From Oscillospiraceae bacterium (GTDB lineage Bacteria; Bacillota; Clostridia; Oscillospirales; Ruminococcaceae), in the NCBI GenBank assembly GCA_030533325.1, contig JAUNJJ010000003.1:41092-105091 (forward strand): 64,000 nt of DNA, in the 5' to 3' direction. This document shows, one piece after another, positions 17,188-25,352 of the stretch. The notes under the pieces were generated by a model. It saw only the letters and a program-made list of their open reading frames with translations. It was not told the DNA's origin and searched no databases. Within the stretch, counting starts at the first letter, position 1. Each line of letters begins with the position of its first letter. A program made the position numbers and the translations under genes.

Positions 17188-17502
17188 ATGGCATTAAACG
17201 ATAAGAAGCTTGAAAAAATGGTTCAGAAGTCTGAGCAGCTGAAAAAACGTATCAGAAATGATATGGAGGAAAGCAAAAAAATAGAAAATGAAATCAAGGT
17301 TATGTCCTATGACAATATTGTTGCTGAAGCTACAAGTCACGGAATTACGCTTGATGATAATTTCTTTGATTCAGTCAGCATAATAAATGAGCTTAAAGCA
17401 AACGGCATTACCGCCGCAGAGCTTGCTGAGTTTATAAAAGCACTTGCTGATAATAAAAATAATTCTTCGGAGGAAACAGAAAATGAAAAGAAACTTTTTT
17501 AG
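17188..17502 (+). CDS. DUF4315-family protein
   Basis: 104 residues with an N-terminal coiled coil ([31 protein letters not shown]) and a C-terminal region with ITLDDNFF and [12 protein letters not shown]. This is the pattern of the DUF4315 proteins that pair with DUF4366 proteins in Tn1549-like ICEs. It overlaps the DUF4366 gene by 20 bases. Function is unknown; it is presumably an accessory to the secretion complex. Confidence 0.8.
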   Translation: MALNDKKLEKMVQKSEQLKKRIRNDMEESKKIENEIKVMSYDNIVAEATSHGITLDDNFFDSVSIINELKANGITAAELAEFIKALADNKNNSSEETENEKKLF

Positions 17503-18337
17503 TACTCTGCTTGCCGCAGCACTGTTTGCGACACTCAGTACAGGAACAGCAGTATTTGCTGAAGAAACTGCAGATGTGACTACAGTGCCGGAAGTAACGG
17601 AAAAACCGGAAGAAACAACAACAGTTATTTCAGAAGCCGCAAATGAAAACGCTGCTTCCGGTGAAGTTACTGCAGAAACTGCATCATCAGAACAATTCAG
17701 TCCTGATGATGTACTGAAATTCTTTAATATGCTTGCCGGCACCGGTGAATCAGAAAATATTCCGGATTTTTTTTCGGATGATTACTATGATACTGACGGC
17801 AATGCCACACTGATGAAATCAAACAAAATAATTTACAACAGTGAGGAAATGCAGTTTATTGCTGTTACAACAAAGGACGGTCATGTTTTCTATGTGCTGA
17901 TAAACTACTCTGCTGACAAGGGCGAGGACAATGTATATTTTCTCAATAAAGTTGATGACTACGACCTGTATGCTCTGCTTTATGCCGGACGTGAAGACGA
18001 AGATGAAAGTCTGAAGGACTTAACACCTGAAGATGCACTCAATGCGGCAGAACAGGCAAACGGAAGATATGAACCTGAAGTGACAGCTGTTACTGAACTT
18101 CCTTTTCCTGAGGAAGATATGAATGAATTAAGTGAGGAAGCAATGAAAACTGCCGGTTCAATGATCAGCAGTATTATTATCGCAGCAATTATTGGCGGTG
18201 TACTTATTCTTGGCGGTATCGGATTCCTTATTTACAAACTTATAAGCGGTAAAGGTAAAAAGTCAAAGGAAAGTGATGATATCACTATGGGTGACTGGTA
18301 TGACAACGATGAGGAGATAAATGAAGATGAAGAATAA
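17483..18337 (+). CDS. DUF4366-family secreted, membrane-anchored protein
   Basis: 284 residues from ATG 17483, 9 bases after GGAGG. A signal peptide ([18 protein letters not shown], cleavage after VFA) is followed by a Thr/Glu-rich linker and a globular region (about 80-200) with [19 protein letters not shown] and [13 protein letters not shown], the DUF4366 signature. A C-terminal transmembrane helix ([24 protein letters not shown]) and an acidic tail complete it. Topology is extracellular domain, membrane helix, cytoplasmic tail. It is probably part of the surface side of the conjugation machine. Confidence 0.82.
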   Translation: MKRNFFSTLLAAALFATLSTGTAVFAEETADVTTVPEVTEKPEETTTVISEAANENAASGEVTAETASSEQFSPDDVLKFFNMLAGTGESENIPDFFSDDYYDTDGNATLMKSNKIIYNSEEMQFIAVTTKDGHVFYVLINYSADKGEDNVYFLNKVDDYDLYALLYAGREDEDESLKDLTPEDALNAAEQANGRYEPEVTAVTELPFPEEDMNELSEEAMKTAGSMISSIIIAAIIGGVLILGGIGFLIYKLISGKGKKSKESDDITMGDWYDNDEEINEDEE

Positions 18338-18469
18338 CATTTTCTGATTTTTCACTTCATTTGAAATATATTACATATTATTTTATCTTATTTTATTTGT
18401 GCTTCGTTATTTTTTTTGAAGCAGCAGAAAATTAAATAACATTTTTTAACCGAAAGGACAAACCAGACA

Positions 18470-18628
18470 ATGAGAAAGAGAGAATTTGTCGGTGTCAGTG
18501 CAGTTATCGGGGCATTCTGCACATTTATAATACTTACTGCACACAGAAAAGGATACAGCAAAGGATTTATAAAAGGATACTCAGAAGCCGACATACAGAA
18601 TAACAATGAAAGTATTAAGTCTGTTTGA
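18470..18628 (+). CDS. Small single-pass membrane protein (52 aa)
   Basis: Starts at ATG 18470 after CCGAAAGGAC. It has one hydrophobic helix (FVGVSAVIGAFCTFIILTA) then HRKGYSKGFIKGYSEAD. It overlaps the methyltransferase start by 23 bases. The helix followed by GYxxGxxxGY is echoed in the small protein at 19789, and the two flank the methyltransferase gene. No family recognised. Confidence 0.6.
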   Translation: MRKREFVGVSAVIGAFCTFIILTAHRKGYSKGFIKGYSEADIQNNNESIKSV

Positions 18629-19772
18629 CGGCATTTCCTGCGGAAGAGTGGCACTTGAACGTGCCGGAATTCCGGTGGAATGTTATGACGCTTTTGAAAT
18701 CGACAAGTATGCCATACAGGTGTCATCAAACAATTACCTCGAAATTGTTCACCATGGCAATGTATTTGACAGCGATTTCAGCGAATTTGAAGGATATGAT
18801 TTACTTCTCGGCGGTTCTCCGTGCACTTACTGGAGCATAGCGAAAAACAACAGAGAAACATCTTCTGACGGTGAGGGATTCAGGCTCTTCATGCAGTACG
18901 TCCGAGCACTTGACGTAAGCAAATGCAGATATTTTCTGTATGAGAACAATCACTCAATACATCAGAACATCAAGGATGCTATATCAGAGTACCTTGGTGT
19001 TCAGCCAGTAATGATTAACTCCGCACTTGTTTCTGCACAGCACAGAAAAAGATGCTACTGGACAAACATTCCGGGAATATGTCAGCCGGAAGACAAAGGT
19101 ATAATGCTTGCTGATGTAATTGAAAACGGAATTGTATGGCAGGACAAAAGTTTCTGTATGAACGCAAGCTATCATCCGGGATTTAAACAGTGCCTGGAAA
19201 AGCACCTGAATACAATGGTTGCTATTCCGTTCAACACCGTAAAGGGCAAGTCACATACTATTGCTGCAAGTTACGGAAAATCCGGTGAAAATCCATTTTC
19301 TACATACGGATGTGAACGTGGAAGACAACGTGTCGCAATACCAGTTACAGGTGCTGCACAGCGCGGAAGATATGCATATGAGAATAAAACTGAACAGCAT
19401 ATCGAGGTAAGGCGTGATGGTAAATCAAACTGTGTGACTACTGTTCAGAAAGACAGTCTTGTCTGCTCCCCTGTTCGTATCGGACAGTACGGAAAAGGCG
19501 GTCAGGGACAGAGAATTTATTCTGTTTCCGGTAAGTCAGTTACGCTGTCAGCAAACGGCGGCGGTCAGGGCGCGAAAACCGGTCTGTATAAAATAGATCT
19601 GCCTGACGGTGACTACATAATCAGAAAGCTTACTCCTGTTGAAGCTGAAAGACTTCAGACACTTCCTGATAATTATACGGAAGGAATATCAAATACTCAG
19701 CGATACAAATGTATCGGAAACGGCTGGACAGTAGATGTTATCGCACATATACTGAAAGGCTTAAAAGAATAG
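18606..19772 (+). CDS. DNA (cytosine-5) methyltransferase
   Basis: 388 residues. Motif I is VLSLFDGISCGRVALERAG; motif IV GGSPCTYW contains the catalytic Cys near residue 72; motif VI appears as YENN rather than ENV; motif VIII QHRKRCYW is present; the C terminus has the target-recognition part and RYKCIGNGWTV (motif X). It transfers a methyl group from S-adenosylmethionine to cytosine C5. There is no restriction gene beside it, so it probably protects the ICE from host restriction during transfer. It is an orphan enzyme as often found in ICEs and phages. Confidence 0.93.
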   Translation: MKVLSLFDGISCGRVALERAGIPVECYDAFEIDKYAIQVSSNNYLEIVHHGNVFDSDFSEFEGYDLLLGGSPCTYWSIAKNNRETSSDGEGFRLFMQYVRALDVSKCRYFLYENNHSIHQNIKDAISEYLGVQPVMINSALVSAQHRKRCYWTNIPGICQPEDKGIMLADVIENGIVWQDKSFCMNASYHPGFKQCLEKHLNTMVAIPFNTVKGKSHTIAASYGKSGENPFSTYGCERGRQRVAIPVTGAAQRGRYAYENKTEQHIEVRRDGKSNCVTTVQKDSLVCSPVRIGQYGKGGQGQRIYSVSGKSVTLSANGGGQGAKTGLYKIDLPDGDYIIRKLTPVEAERLQTLPDNYTEGISNTQRYKCIGNGWTVDVIAHILKGLKE

Positions 19773-19788
19773 GAAAAGGGTGATTATT

Positions 19789-20046
19789 ATGCCGGTTCCG
19801 GTTTTGCCAGACGAATTTAAATATTTAATTATGGAAGGAATGGAATACTCTATGAAAAACAAATGGATCCTCGCTGCACTTAGTGCTGCAGCTTCAGCAG
19901 CAGTTTCTGCTGTAATTGCCTACAAGAAAGGCTATAAAGACGGTAATTTCAAGAAAATCTGCGATGAGAATATGTATGTGGATGATGAAGATATAGACGA
20001 GGATTATAATCTTTGTTCTGATGCAGACGATAATTTTTCAGTCTGA
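19789..20046 (+). CDS. Small single-pass membrane protein (85 aa)
   Basis: Starts at ATG 19789 following AAAAGGGTGA; an in-frame GTG at 19780 lies inside that site. One hydrophobic helix (WILAALSAAASAAVSAVIA) is followed by YKKGYKDGNFKK and an acidic tail rich in Asp. The GYKDG segment resembles the GYSKG of the 52-residue protein on the other side of the methyltransferase. Function unknown. Confidence 0.7.
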   Translation: MPVPVLPDEFKYLIMEGMEYSMKNKWILAALSAAASAAVSAVIAYKKGYKDGNFKKICDENMYVDDEDIDEDYNLCSDADDNFSV

Positions 20047-20053
20047 AAACACA

Positions 20054-20081
20054 AAAGCACAGCTACTTTGTGCTGTGCTTT
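20054..20081. terminator. Hairpin after the small membrane protein gene
   Basis: AAAGCACAGC (20054-20063) pairs with GCTGTGCTTT (20072-20081). It separates this transcript from the convergent gene at 20108-20482 and could work in both directions, though the T runs are short. Confidence 0.55.
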
Positions 20082-20107
20082 AATAACTCGACAAACTGGA
20101 ATTTATA

Positions 20108-20482
20108 CTACCAACATACTCCTGTAACAACTTCTGAAATTATAAAATTCCATTTTAATAATAAATCAAATCCATTATAAAAAATATGTCTTCTTGTAGT
20201 AAATTCATTAAAAGATAAATTTGAAATAATGAGAGCTACCATTTTGGGAGAGATTATTTTTAAACAGTATTCTTCATTATCCTTTTTCATGATAACAGTT
20301 TCGTTGTAAATATCAAAAATTGGATGCTCATGTTTGTGGATTGTATCTAATGGAAAATATATAGAAATAATAGAAGTTTTATCATTAATTGGGGATAGAT
20401 TAATTGTTGTTTCTGCTTCTAATTCATACCACCATATATATTGTTGGTTATTGACAGTTATAGTTCTTGTTTTTCGTTTCAA
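20108..20482 (-). CDS. Hypothetical protein, passenger gene
   Basis: 124 residues from a TTG start 7 bases after AGGAG. The composition is AT-richer than its neighbours and the orientation opposes the ICE operon, so it looks like a later insertion. Visible are a basic start, IWWYELEAE, and alternating hydrophobic segments suggesting a small beta-rich fold; there is no signal peptide or clear membrane helix. No family recognised. It is flanked by the hairpin at 20054-20081 and the topoisomerase ribosome site. Confidence 0.55.
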   Translation of the reverse strand: MKRKTRTITVNNQQYIWWYELEAETTINLSPINDKTSIISIYFPLDTIHKHEHPIFDIYNETVIMKKDNEEYCLKIISPKMVALIISNLSFNEFTTRRHIFYNGFDLLLKWNFIISEVVTGVCW

Positions 20483-20602
20483 AACAAATCTCCTCTAAAT
20501 TCATATTTGTCTAACAGATTCAATTCTGTTTTTGATATTAATAGTTTACCACACAAACCCTGCTATTTCAATAAAAATCTCTCAGAAAGGAGCTGACATA
20601 AT

Positions 20603-22612
20603 ATGTCAATCTTAATCATTGGTGAAAAACCATCAGTTGGAAAAGCCATCAGCCCCGTTGTCGGAGCAAATAAAAGCTCAAAAACTCACAACGAAGGCAA
20701 CGGATACATCGTATCATGGTGTTTCGGACACCTTGCCGGTCTTAAATCCCCGGATGAATACTCAGAGAAATGGTCAGGAAAATGGGACTTCTCGCAGCTT
20801 CCAATGATACCTGATACATGGCAGCTGAAAATATCCGAAGGAACAAAAGATCAGTTCAGAGTGCTTGAAAAGTTTATGAATGACCCTGATATCACAGAAA
20901 TTATCTGTGCTACTGATGCTGACCGTGAAGGCGAATGTATCTTCAGATATGTATATGAACTTGCAAAATGCAGAAAACCTGTAAAAAGATTATGGGTTTC
21001 ATCACTTGAGGATAAAGCTATAAAACATGCTCTTGCTTCAATGAAACCAATGTCTGACTATGACAGCCTTTATAATGCTGGATACTCAAGAGCAAAGTCG
21101 GACTGGCTTGTGGGAATGAATGGTTCAAGGCTGTTTTCATGCAGATACGGACAGGGGTTAAATGTCGGCAGAGTGCAAACCCCTACCCTTGCGATGATTG
21201 TTAAACGTGACAGTGATGTAAAGAATTTCGTTAAGCAGAAGTATTTCACTGTTGATCTGAACTGTGGCGGTTTTACTCTCTGTTCTGACAGAATTGATGA
21301 TGAATCAGCTGCTGATTCAGTAATAAACAGTATTTCCGGGCAGCAGATTACTGTTACGGAAGTTAAAAAAGAAATAAAAACAGTTAATCCTCCGAAACTC
21401 TATGATCTGACAACCTTACAGCGTGATGCAAACAAGGCATTCGGATACACTGCACAGCAGACACTTGATTACCTGCAGTCGCTGTATGAAGGAAAACTTG
21501 CTACATACCCACGTTCAGACAGTCAGTATCTCTCTGATGATATGAAACAGACTGCACTTGATGTACTCAGTCAGATAAATACTGTTTATGATTTCGGTAA
21601 TAATTCTGAGCCTGATATAAACAGATGCATCAATAACAGCAAAGTTTCCGGTCATCATGCGATTATCCCTACTGTAAATATCGGAACAGCCAATATCACA
21701 GCTCTTCCGGAAGGCGAAAAAAATATACTCAGTATAACTGCCAACCGCCTGTTCTGTGCATGTGCATCAGCTCACAGATATGAGTCAGTAAAGGTAACCG
21801 GTGAATGCTCCGGATATAAGTTTTATGCAGCAGGAAAAACTGTTACAGAACAGGGATGGAAGCAGTTTGTATATACTAAAACCGAAGAAAAGGAAGATGA
21901 AAAGGCTCTCCCTCATATATCCGAAGGAAAAACTTATTCTTTTTCAGCAGGCAGATCAGAACATTTCACAAGTCCGCCTAAGTCATATACGGAAGACACT
22001 CTCCTATCCGCTATGGAACATGCCGGCAGCGAAGATTTTGATAAGGAAACTGAAAAGAAAGGTCTGGGTACTCCTGCAACAAGAGCATCTACGATTGAAG
22101 CACTTGTAAAGCGTGGATATGCTGAACGTAAAGGAAAACAGATCACAGCAACGGAAAAAGGCATAAATCTTATATCCGTTGTACCTGATGAAGTAAAGTC
22201 TCCTCAGCTTACAGCAGACTGGGAAAACCAGCTTCTGCTTGTTGAACGTGGTGAAATGACTTCTGACAGCTTTATGAACGGAATAGAAAGTTTCGTAAAG
22301 GAACTGTGCGTAAAATACGGTTCTGCTGATTCTTCAGTATCTTTTGGCAATAATTCACCTGCCGGCAAATGTCCTAAATGTCATGCTGATGTCATCAAAG
22401 GCAAATACGGTTATTACTGCAAAGCAAAATGCGGAATGAATCTGACAAAGCTCTATGGTCATGAGCTTACCGACAGTCAGGTACTCTCCCTTCTGAACGG
22501 AAAAAGTATTTCATTTACAGCTAACGGAAAGAAAACCATCGCTGAACCGGAAGTCATATCAAATGAATATAACAATAAAACCTATTATCAGTGGAAAACA
22601 AGGAAAGGATAA
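20603..22612 (+). CDS. topB: DNA topoisomerase III (TopB-like)
   Basis: 669 residues. TOPRIM motifs are IIGEKPSVGKAI at the start and ATDADREGE near residue 105; the active-site Tyr lies in LATYPRSDSQYL near residue 301; GRVQTPTL is present; and a C-terminal zinc-finger-like CPKCHAD...YYCKAKCGMN ends the protein. Type IA topoisomerases decatenate and relax single-strand-containing DNA. They are a standard Tn1549-type ICE gene, probably for processing transfer or replication intermediates. It starts a run of coupled accessory genes. Confidence 0.95.
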   Translation: MSILIIGEKPSVGKAISPVVGANKSSKTHNEGNGYIVSWCFGHLAGLKSPDEYSEKWSGKWDFSQLPMIPDTWQLKISEGTKDQFRVLEKFMNDPDITEIICATDADREGECIFRYVYELAKCRKPVKRLWVSSLEDKAIKHALASMKPMSDYDSLYNAGYSRAKSDWLVGMNGSRLFSCRYGQGLNVGRVQTPTLAMIVKRDSDVKNFVKQKYFTVDLNCGGFTLCSDRIDDESAADSVINSISGQQITVTEVKKEIKTVNPPKLYDLTTLQRDANKAFGYTAQQTLDYLQSLYEGKLATYPRSDSQYLSDDMKQTALDVLSQINTVYDFGNNSEPDINRCINNSKVSGHHAIIPTVNIGTANITALPEGEKNILSITANRLFCACASAHRYESVKVTGECSGYKFYAAGKTVTEQGWKQFVYTKTEEKEDEKALPHISEGKTYSFSAGRSEHFTSPPKSYTEDTLLSAMEHAGSEDFDKETEKKGLGTPATRASTIEALVKRGYAERKGKQITATEKGINLISVVPDEVKSPQLTADWENQLLLVERGEMTSDSFMNGIESFVKELCVKYGSADSSVSFGNNSPAGKCPKCHADVIKGKYGYYCKAKCGMNLTKLYGHELTDSQVLSLLNGKSISFTANGKKTIAEPEVISNEYNNKTYYQWKTRKG

Positions 22613-22617
22613 TCACC

Positions 22618-22908
22618 ATGAATGAAGACAGAAACACAGAAGTTCTCAGACTTGAAGGCGGATATCTTGAGGTTCTGCTGGATGCCATCACTTACAACAA
22701 TAAACTTCATATAGAAGACGAAGGAATCCTGAGCAGAAACAGATTATTAAACCTTGAACTGAATTACATTAAGGATGACAGTACTGTTTCCGTTGTAAAA
22801 TCAAAGCTTCCGGGATTTATATATATGCTTATCGAGGATTTTGCAGGACTGAAGTCTGAAAATGACAAACTCAGAAAATTTCATGAAGAGGAAGGAAGAA
22901 AAATATGA
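22618..22908 (+). CDS. Small ICE protein, unknown
   Basis: 96 residues from ATG 22618, just after AGGAAAGGATAA; the earlier in-frame GTG at 22591 lies inside topB. It is acidic with a helical C terminus (GLKSENDKLRKFHEEEGRK). It overlaps the next gene by 4 bases (ATGA), so the two are translationally coupled. No recognised family. Confidence 0.65.
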   Translation: MNEDRNTEVLRLEGGYLEVLLDAITYNNKLHIEDEGILSRNRLLNLELNYIKDDSTVSVVKSKLPGFIYMLIEDFAGLKSENDKLRKFHEEEGRKI

Positions 22909-23423
22909 TTTCAAAAGAAGAAACAATAAAAAAGGCATCGGAATTACTGGATGTATCAGAATGCAGTATTGCTGAATTACCTGAAGAAAATATCAATGCA
23001 ATGATATCTGCATTTGAAAATGTAGATGTTAATTCGGACGATGACAAGAAGATTCTCTATGAAGCAATCGACGCAGAATGGCAGAAAGGCTCAGTCCTTA
23101 TTATTCTGAAGGAACTTGCTGACAATACAGGCATTGCCTACAGTTCACTCTGCTGTCTTGATTTTGAAACTCAGAAAGCAGTGACATTTGAATATCTGGC
23201 TGACAGCACAAACATGGAACATATCTATACAATCACAAGCAGAGCACTTGCAATTATTGAACTTGAATATATCTCAAAGCTCACAGGGATTTCATTTGAC
23301 GAACTGAAAGCACTTGATGACAGGAAAAAGGAACAGATCTGCGGTCACTACTCAATGAATTACACAGCCGGCGGCAGCAATACTGAACTGGCAGCTGAGA
23401 TAAAGGAAATGATAAAGTCATGA
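22905..23423 (+). CDS. Hypothetical ICE accessory protein
   Basis: 172 residues, predicted mostly helical, with Ser/Thr-Gly-hydrophobic repeats of the kind LADNTGIAYSSLCCLD and SKLTGISFDELKALDD. These resemble helix-turn-helix-like repeats (a conserved tGIs...L..Ld unit occurs twice). Coupled by 4-base overlaps to genes on both sides. Function not recognised. Confidence 0.6.
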   Translation: MISKEETIKKASELLDVSECSIAELPEENINAMISAFENVDVNSDDDKKILYEAIDAEWQKGSVLIILKELADNTGIAYSSLCCLDFETQKAVTFEYLADSTNMEHIYTITSRALAIIELEYISKLTGISFDELKALDDRKKEQICGHYSMNYTAGGSNTELAAEIKEMIKS

Positions 23424-23902
23424 GCGAAGTAAAATCATCAGGACGAATGCTGAAGGATATAAACAACAGAGCATATGCCAGATATGAAACTGAAGACGGT
23501 GACCTGATTGCAGATACTCTTGAAAACTGCGGTATCCCCTACTTTGCCCGATATAACAATCATGAACTTTCCCTTACATATGATTCTGAGTACAGCATTC
23601 AGGTTGAGGAAATCATAAAGAAATGTACTTTCGGAGAATACAGAGTTCTTCTGCGTGAAATAAAGAACAGAAAAAATACAGACGGATACCGTATTCTTCT
23701 TCCGGAGATAGCAGAAATACTTGAAACATCTGTCAGTCTCCTGCAGACACGTCCTGCAGAAATACAGGAATCCCTCTGCAAAACATACACTGATTTGTGG
23801 CACTGTGACTCACTGACAATAAAAAAGCGACTGTCAGAACTTCTTATGGCAGATATTCCGGAAAAAGAAAAAAAGAAGAAAAATTCAGAACTTACAAGAT
23901 AG
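23420..23902 (+). CDS. Accessory protein with homologue in IME1
   Basis: 160 residues. The N-terminal half carries an alpha-beta module (LIADTLENCGIPYFARYNN, then LSLTYDSEYS and EEIIKK). The C-terminal half has ILLPEIAEIL, RPAEIQESLCKTY and WHCDSLTIKKRL. The same order of segments is present in the IME1 protein at 34688-35173 (FLPAVAKLL, RPLDIQLAVCKRY, WYCDTFTIQHEL), so the two are homologues although one is an ICE gene and the other an IME gene. Function unknown. Confidence 0.65.
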   Translation: MSEVKSSGRMLKDINNRAYARYETEDGDLIADTLENCGIPYFARYNNHELSLTYDSEYSIQVEEIIKKCTFGEYRVLLREIKNRKNTDGYRILLPEIAEILETSVSLLQTRPAEIQESLCKTYTDLWHCDSLTIKKRLSELLMADIPEKEKKKKNSELTR

Positions 23903-23914
23903 GAGTGATCCGCC

Positions 23915-25348
23915 ATGCCGGTACAGGAAGAAGAAAGAAAAAAAGAAGAACAGGTTTATGAAGAGCCTGAAGAAAACAAAAGAAAACAGGCTCCTGAACA
24001 GCAGGAAAAGAAAGATGAAATCAGTAATAATACTGAAGAAATAAAATCAGGAAAGCTTCTTCCTTTTCTGAATGTAAAAGCTGAACTTACAGAAGCATAT
24101 AACACTTCCCTTTCCATGACGGAAAAAATAGATATTCAGAATAAACTCAACGGCATTGACAAAAGAATAATGAAGCTCAATGAAAAGCTCCACAGTATCG
24201 AAGAACCTAAGAAACTTCCTGACAAGGCTGTTGATGAAACCATGAAGGCTGCAGAGGAAAAAGTCACAGAAATTGAGAACAGCGAAACTGAAATATCCGT
24301 TTCCGAAATTGCTGATGAACTTACTGAAACAGTACATGAAAAAATTCACTCTCTTGATATTGAAGGTATGTCTGCTAAAGAAAATATTGATAATTCTGAA
24401 ATATCATACGGAAGAAAAGATTCAGTGTTATTCGTAGCTGATATTGATCCGGCAACATGTTCTGATGATGAACTTCATGCCTTCAGGGAAAGCATACGTG
24501 ACAACGCCGAATGTGCCGGAGCTATTGCAAAGGCTCTGGCAGATAATTACGGCACCCAAAGCGCATGGTCTCTTGATTCTGAAGGTGCTCTGAATGATGT
24601 GAGAAAGAATTTCTCCAGTAACAGAATTGCATTTGTCCTTGCCAGTGCTCTCAGCGGCAGCAAAGACGGCAGAATTAATGCAGCAGTAAAAGACTGGGCA
24701 CAGAATTATATGAAGAGCATACCGGATATGTATAAACAGAAACCTGCTTACTTAGGTGGTGCTCATCCTGGTATAGTAAACATCTTTGCTGAAAAATTCA
24801 TAAAATCACAGCAGCCGGAAAAGGTTCAGCAGAATGAAAAATCAAACTTCACTACTGTAAACAGAGAATACTACCATTCTCTTAATCAGGAAGACAGATA
24901 TATAAACGTAGTAACAAAATCAGAAGCTGATAAGATCAAGCAGAAACTTGAGGATAAAAATATTCCTTTTTCTTCAGTGGAAACAAAAAATCTGGTAACC
25001 ATTACTGTATCAAAGGAAAATGAAAAAGCCTTTGACGATATCGCAAAATCAGTAAAGGATGAACGTGCAGTAAAGTATATCAATCCGGAGTTCTATAAAT
25101 CTCTGCCTAAGGAAGGAAGAGAAACAACTTCCATGACACAGCCGGAAGCTGAGAAAAAGATTGCTGAACTACAGGATAAAGGAGTTCCAGTTTCAGCAAT
25201 ACTCAACGGTGACAAGTCAGCCATAACAGTTGCAAAAACGGGATATTTCAGTCGTAACCAGCTTAAACAGGAAGCAAGAAAAGTCAGTAATGACGAAAAG
25301 CCAAAGGTAAAAGAACAGGATAAATCAAAGAATCATGGATTAGAGTGA
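23915..25348 (+). CDS. DUF3849-like accessory protein with repeated C-terminal module
   Basis: 477 residues. Residues 1-60 are a Glu/Lys-rich disordered or coiled region, 60-160 helical. Residues about 180-300 (FRESIRDNAECAGAIAKALADNY, NRIAFVLASAL, YLGGAHPGIVNIF) match my recollection of DUF3849 proteins of Firmicute ICEs. Two copies of an approximately 50-residue module follow (near 328-375 and 395-445): KQKLEDKNIPFSSVE...VTITVSKEN and AELQDKGVPVSAIL...ITVAKTG. The same module recurs in the next protein. A basic tail ends the protein. Possibly a DNA-processing or antirestriction helper; unproven. Confidence 0.65.
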   Translation: MPVQEEERKKEEQVYEEPEENKRKQAPEQQEKKDEISNNTEEIKSGKLLPFLNVKAELTEAYNTSLSMTEKIDIQNKLNGIDKRIMKLNEKLHSIEEPKKLPDKAVDETMKAAEEKVTEIENSETEISVSEIADELTETVHEKIHSLDIEGMSAKENIDNSEISYGRKDSVLFVADIDPATCSDDELHAFRESIRDNAECAGAIAKALADNYGTQSAWSLDSEGALNDVRKNFSSNRIAFVLASALSGSKDGRINAAVKDWAQNYMKSIPDMYKQKPAYLGGAHPGIVNIFAEKFIKSQQPEKVQQNEKSNFTTVNREYYHSLNQEDRYINVVTKSEADKIKQKLEDKNIPFSSVETKNLVTITVSKENEKAFDDIAKSVKDERAVKYINPEFYKSLPKEGRETTSMTQPEAEKKIAELQDKGVPVSAILNGDKSAITVAKTGYFSRNQLKQEARKVSNDEKPKVKEQDKSKNHGLE

Positions 25349-25352
25349 TCAG

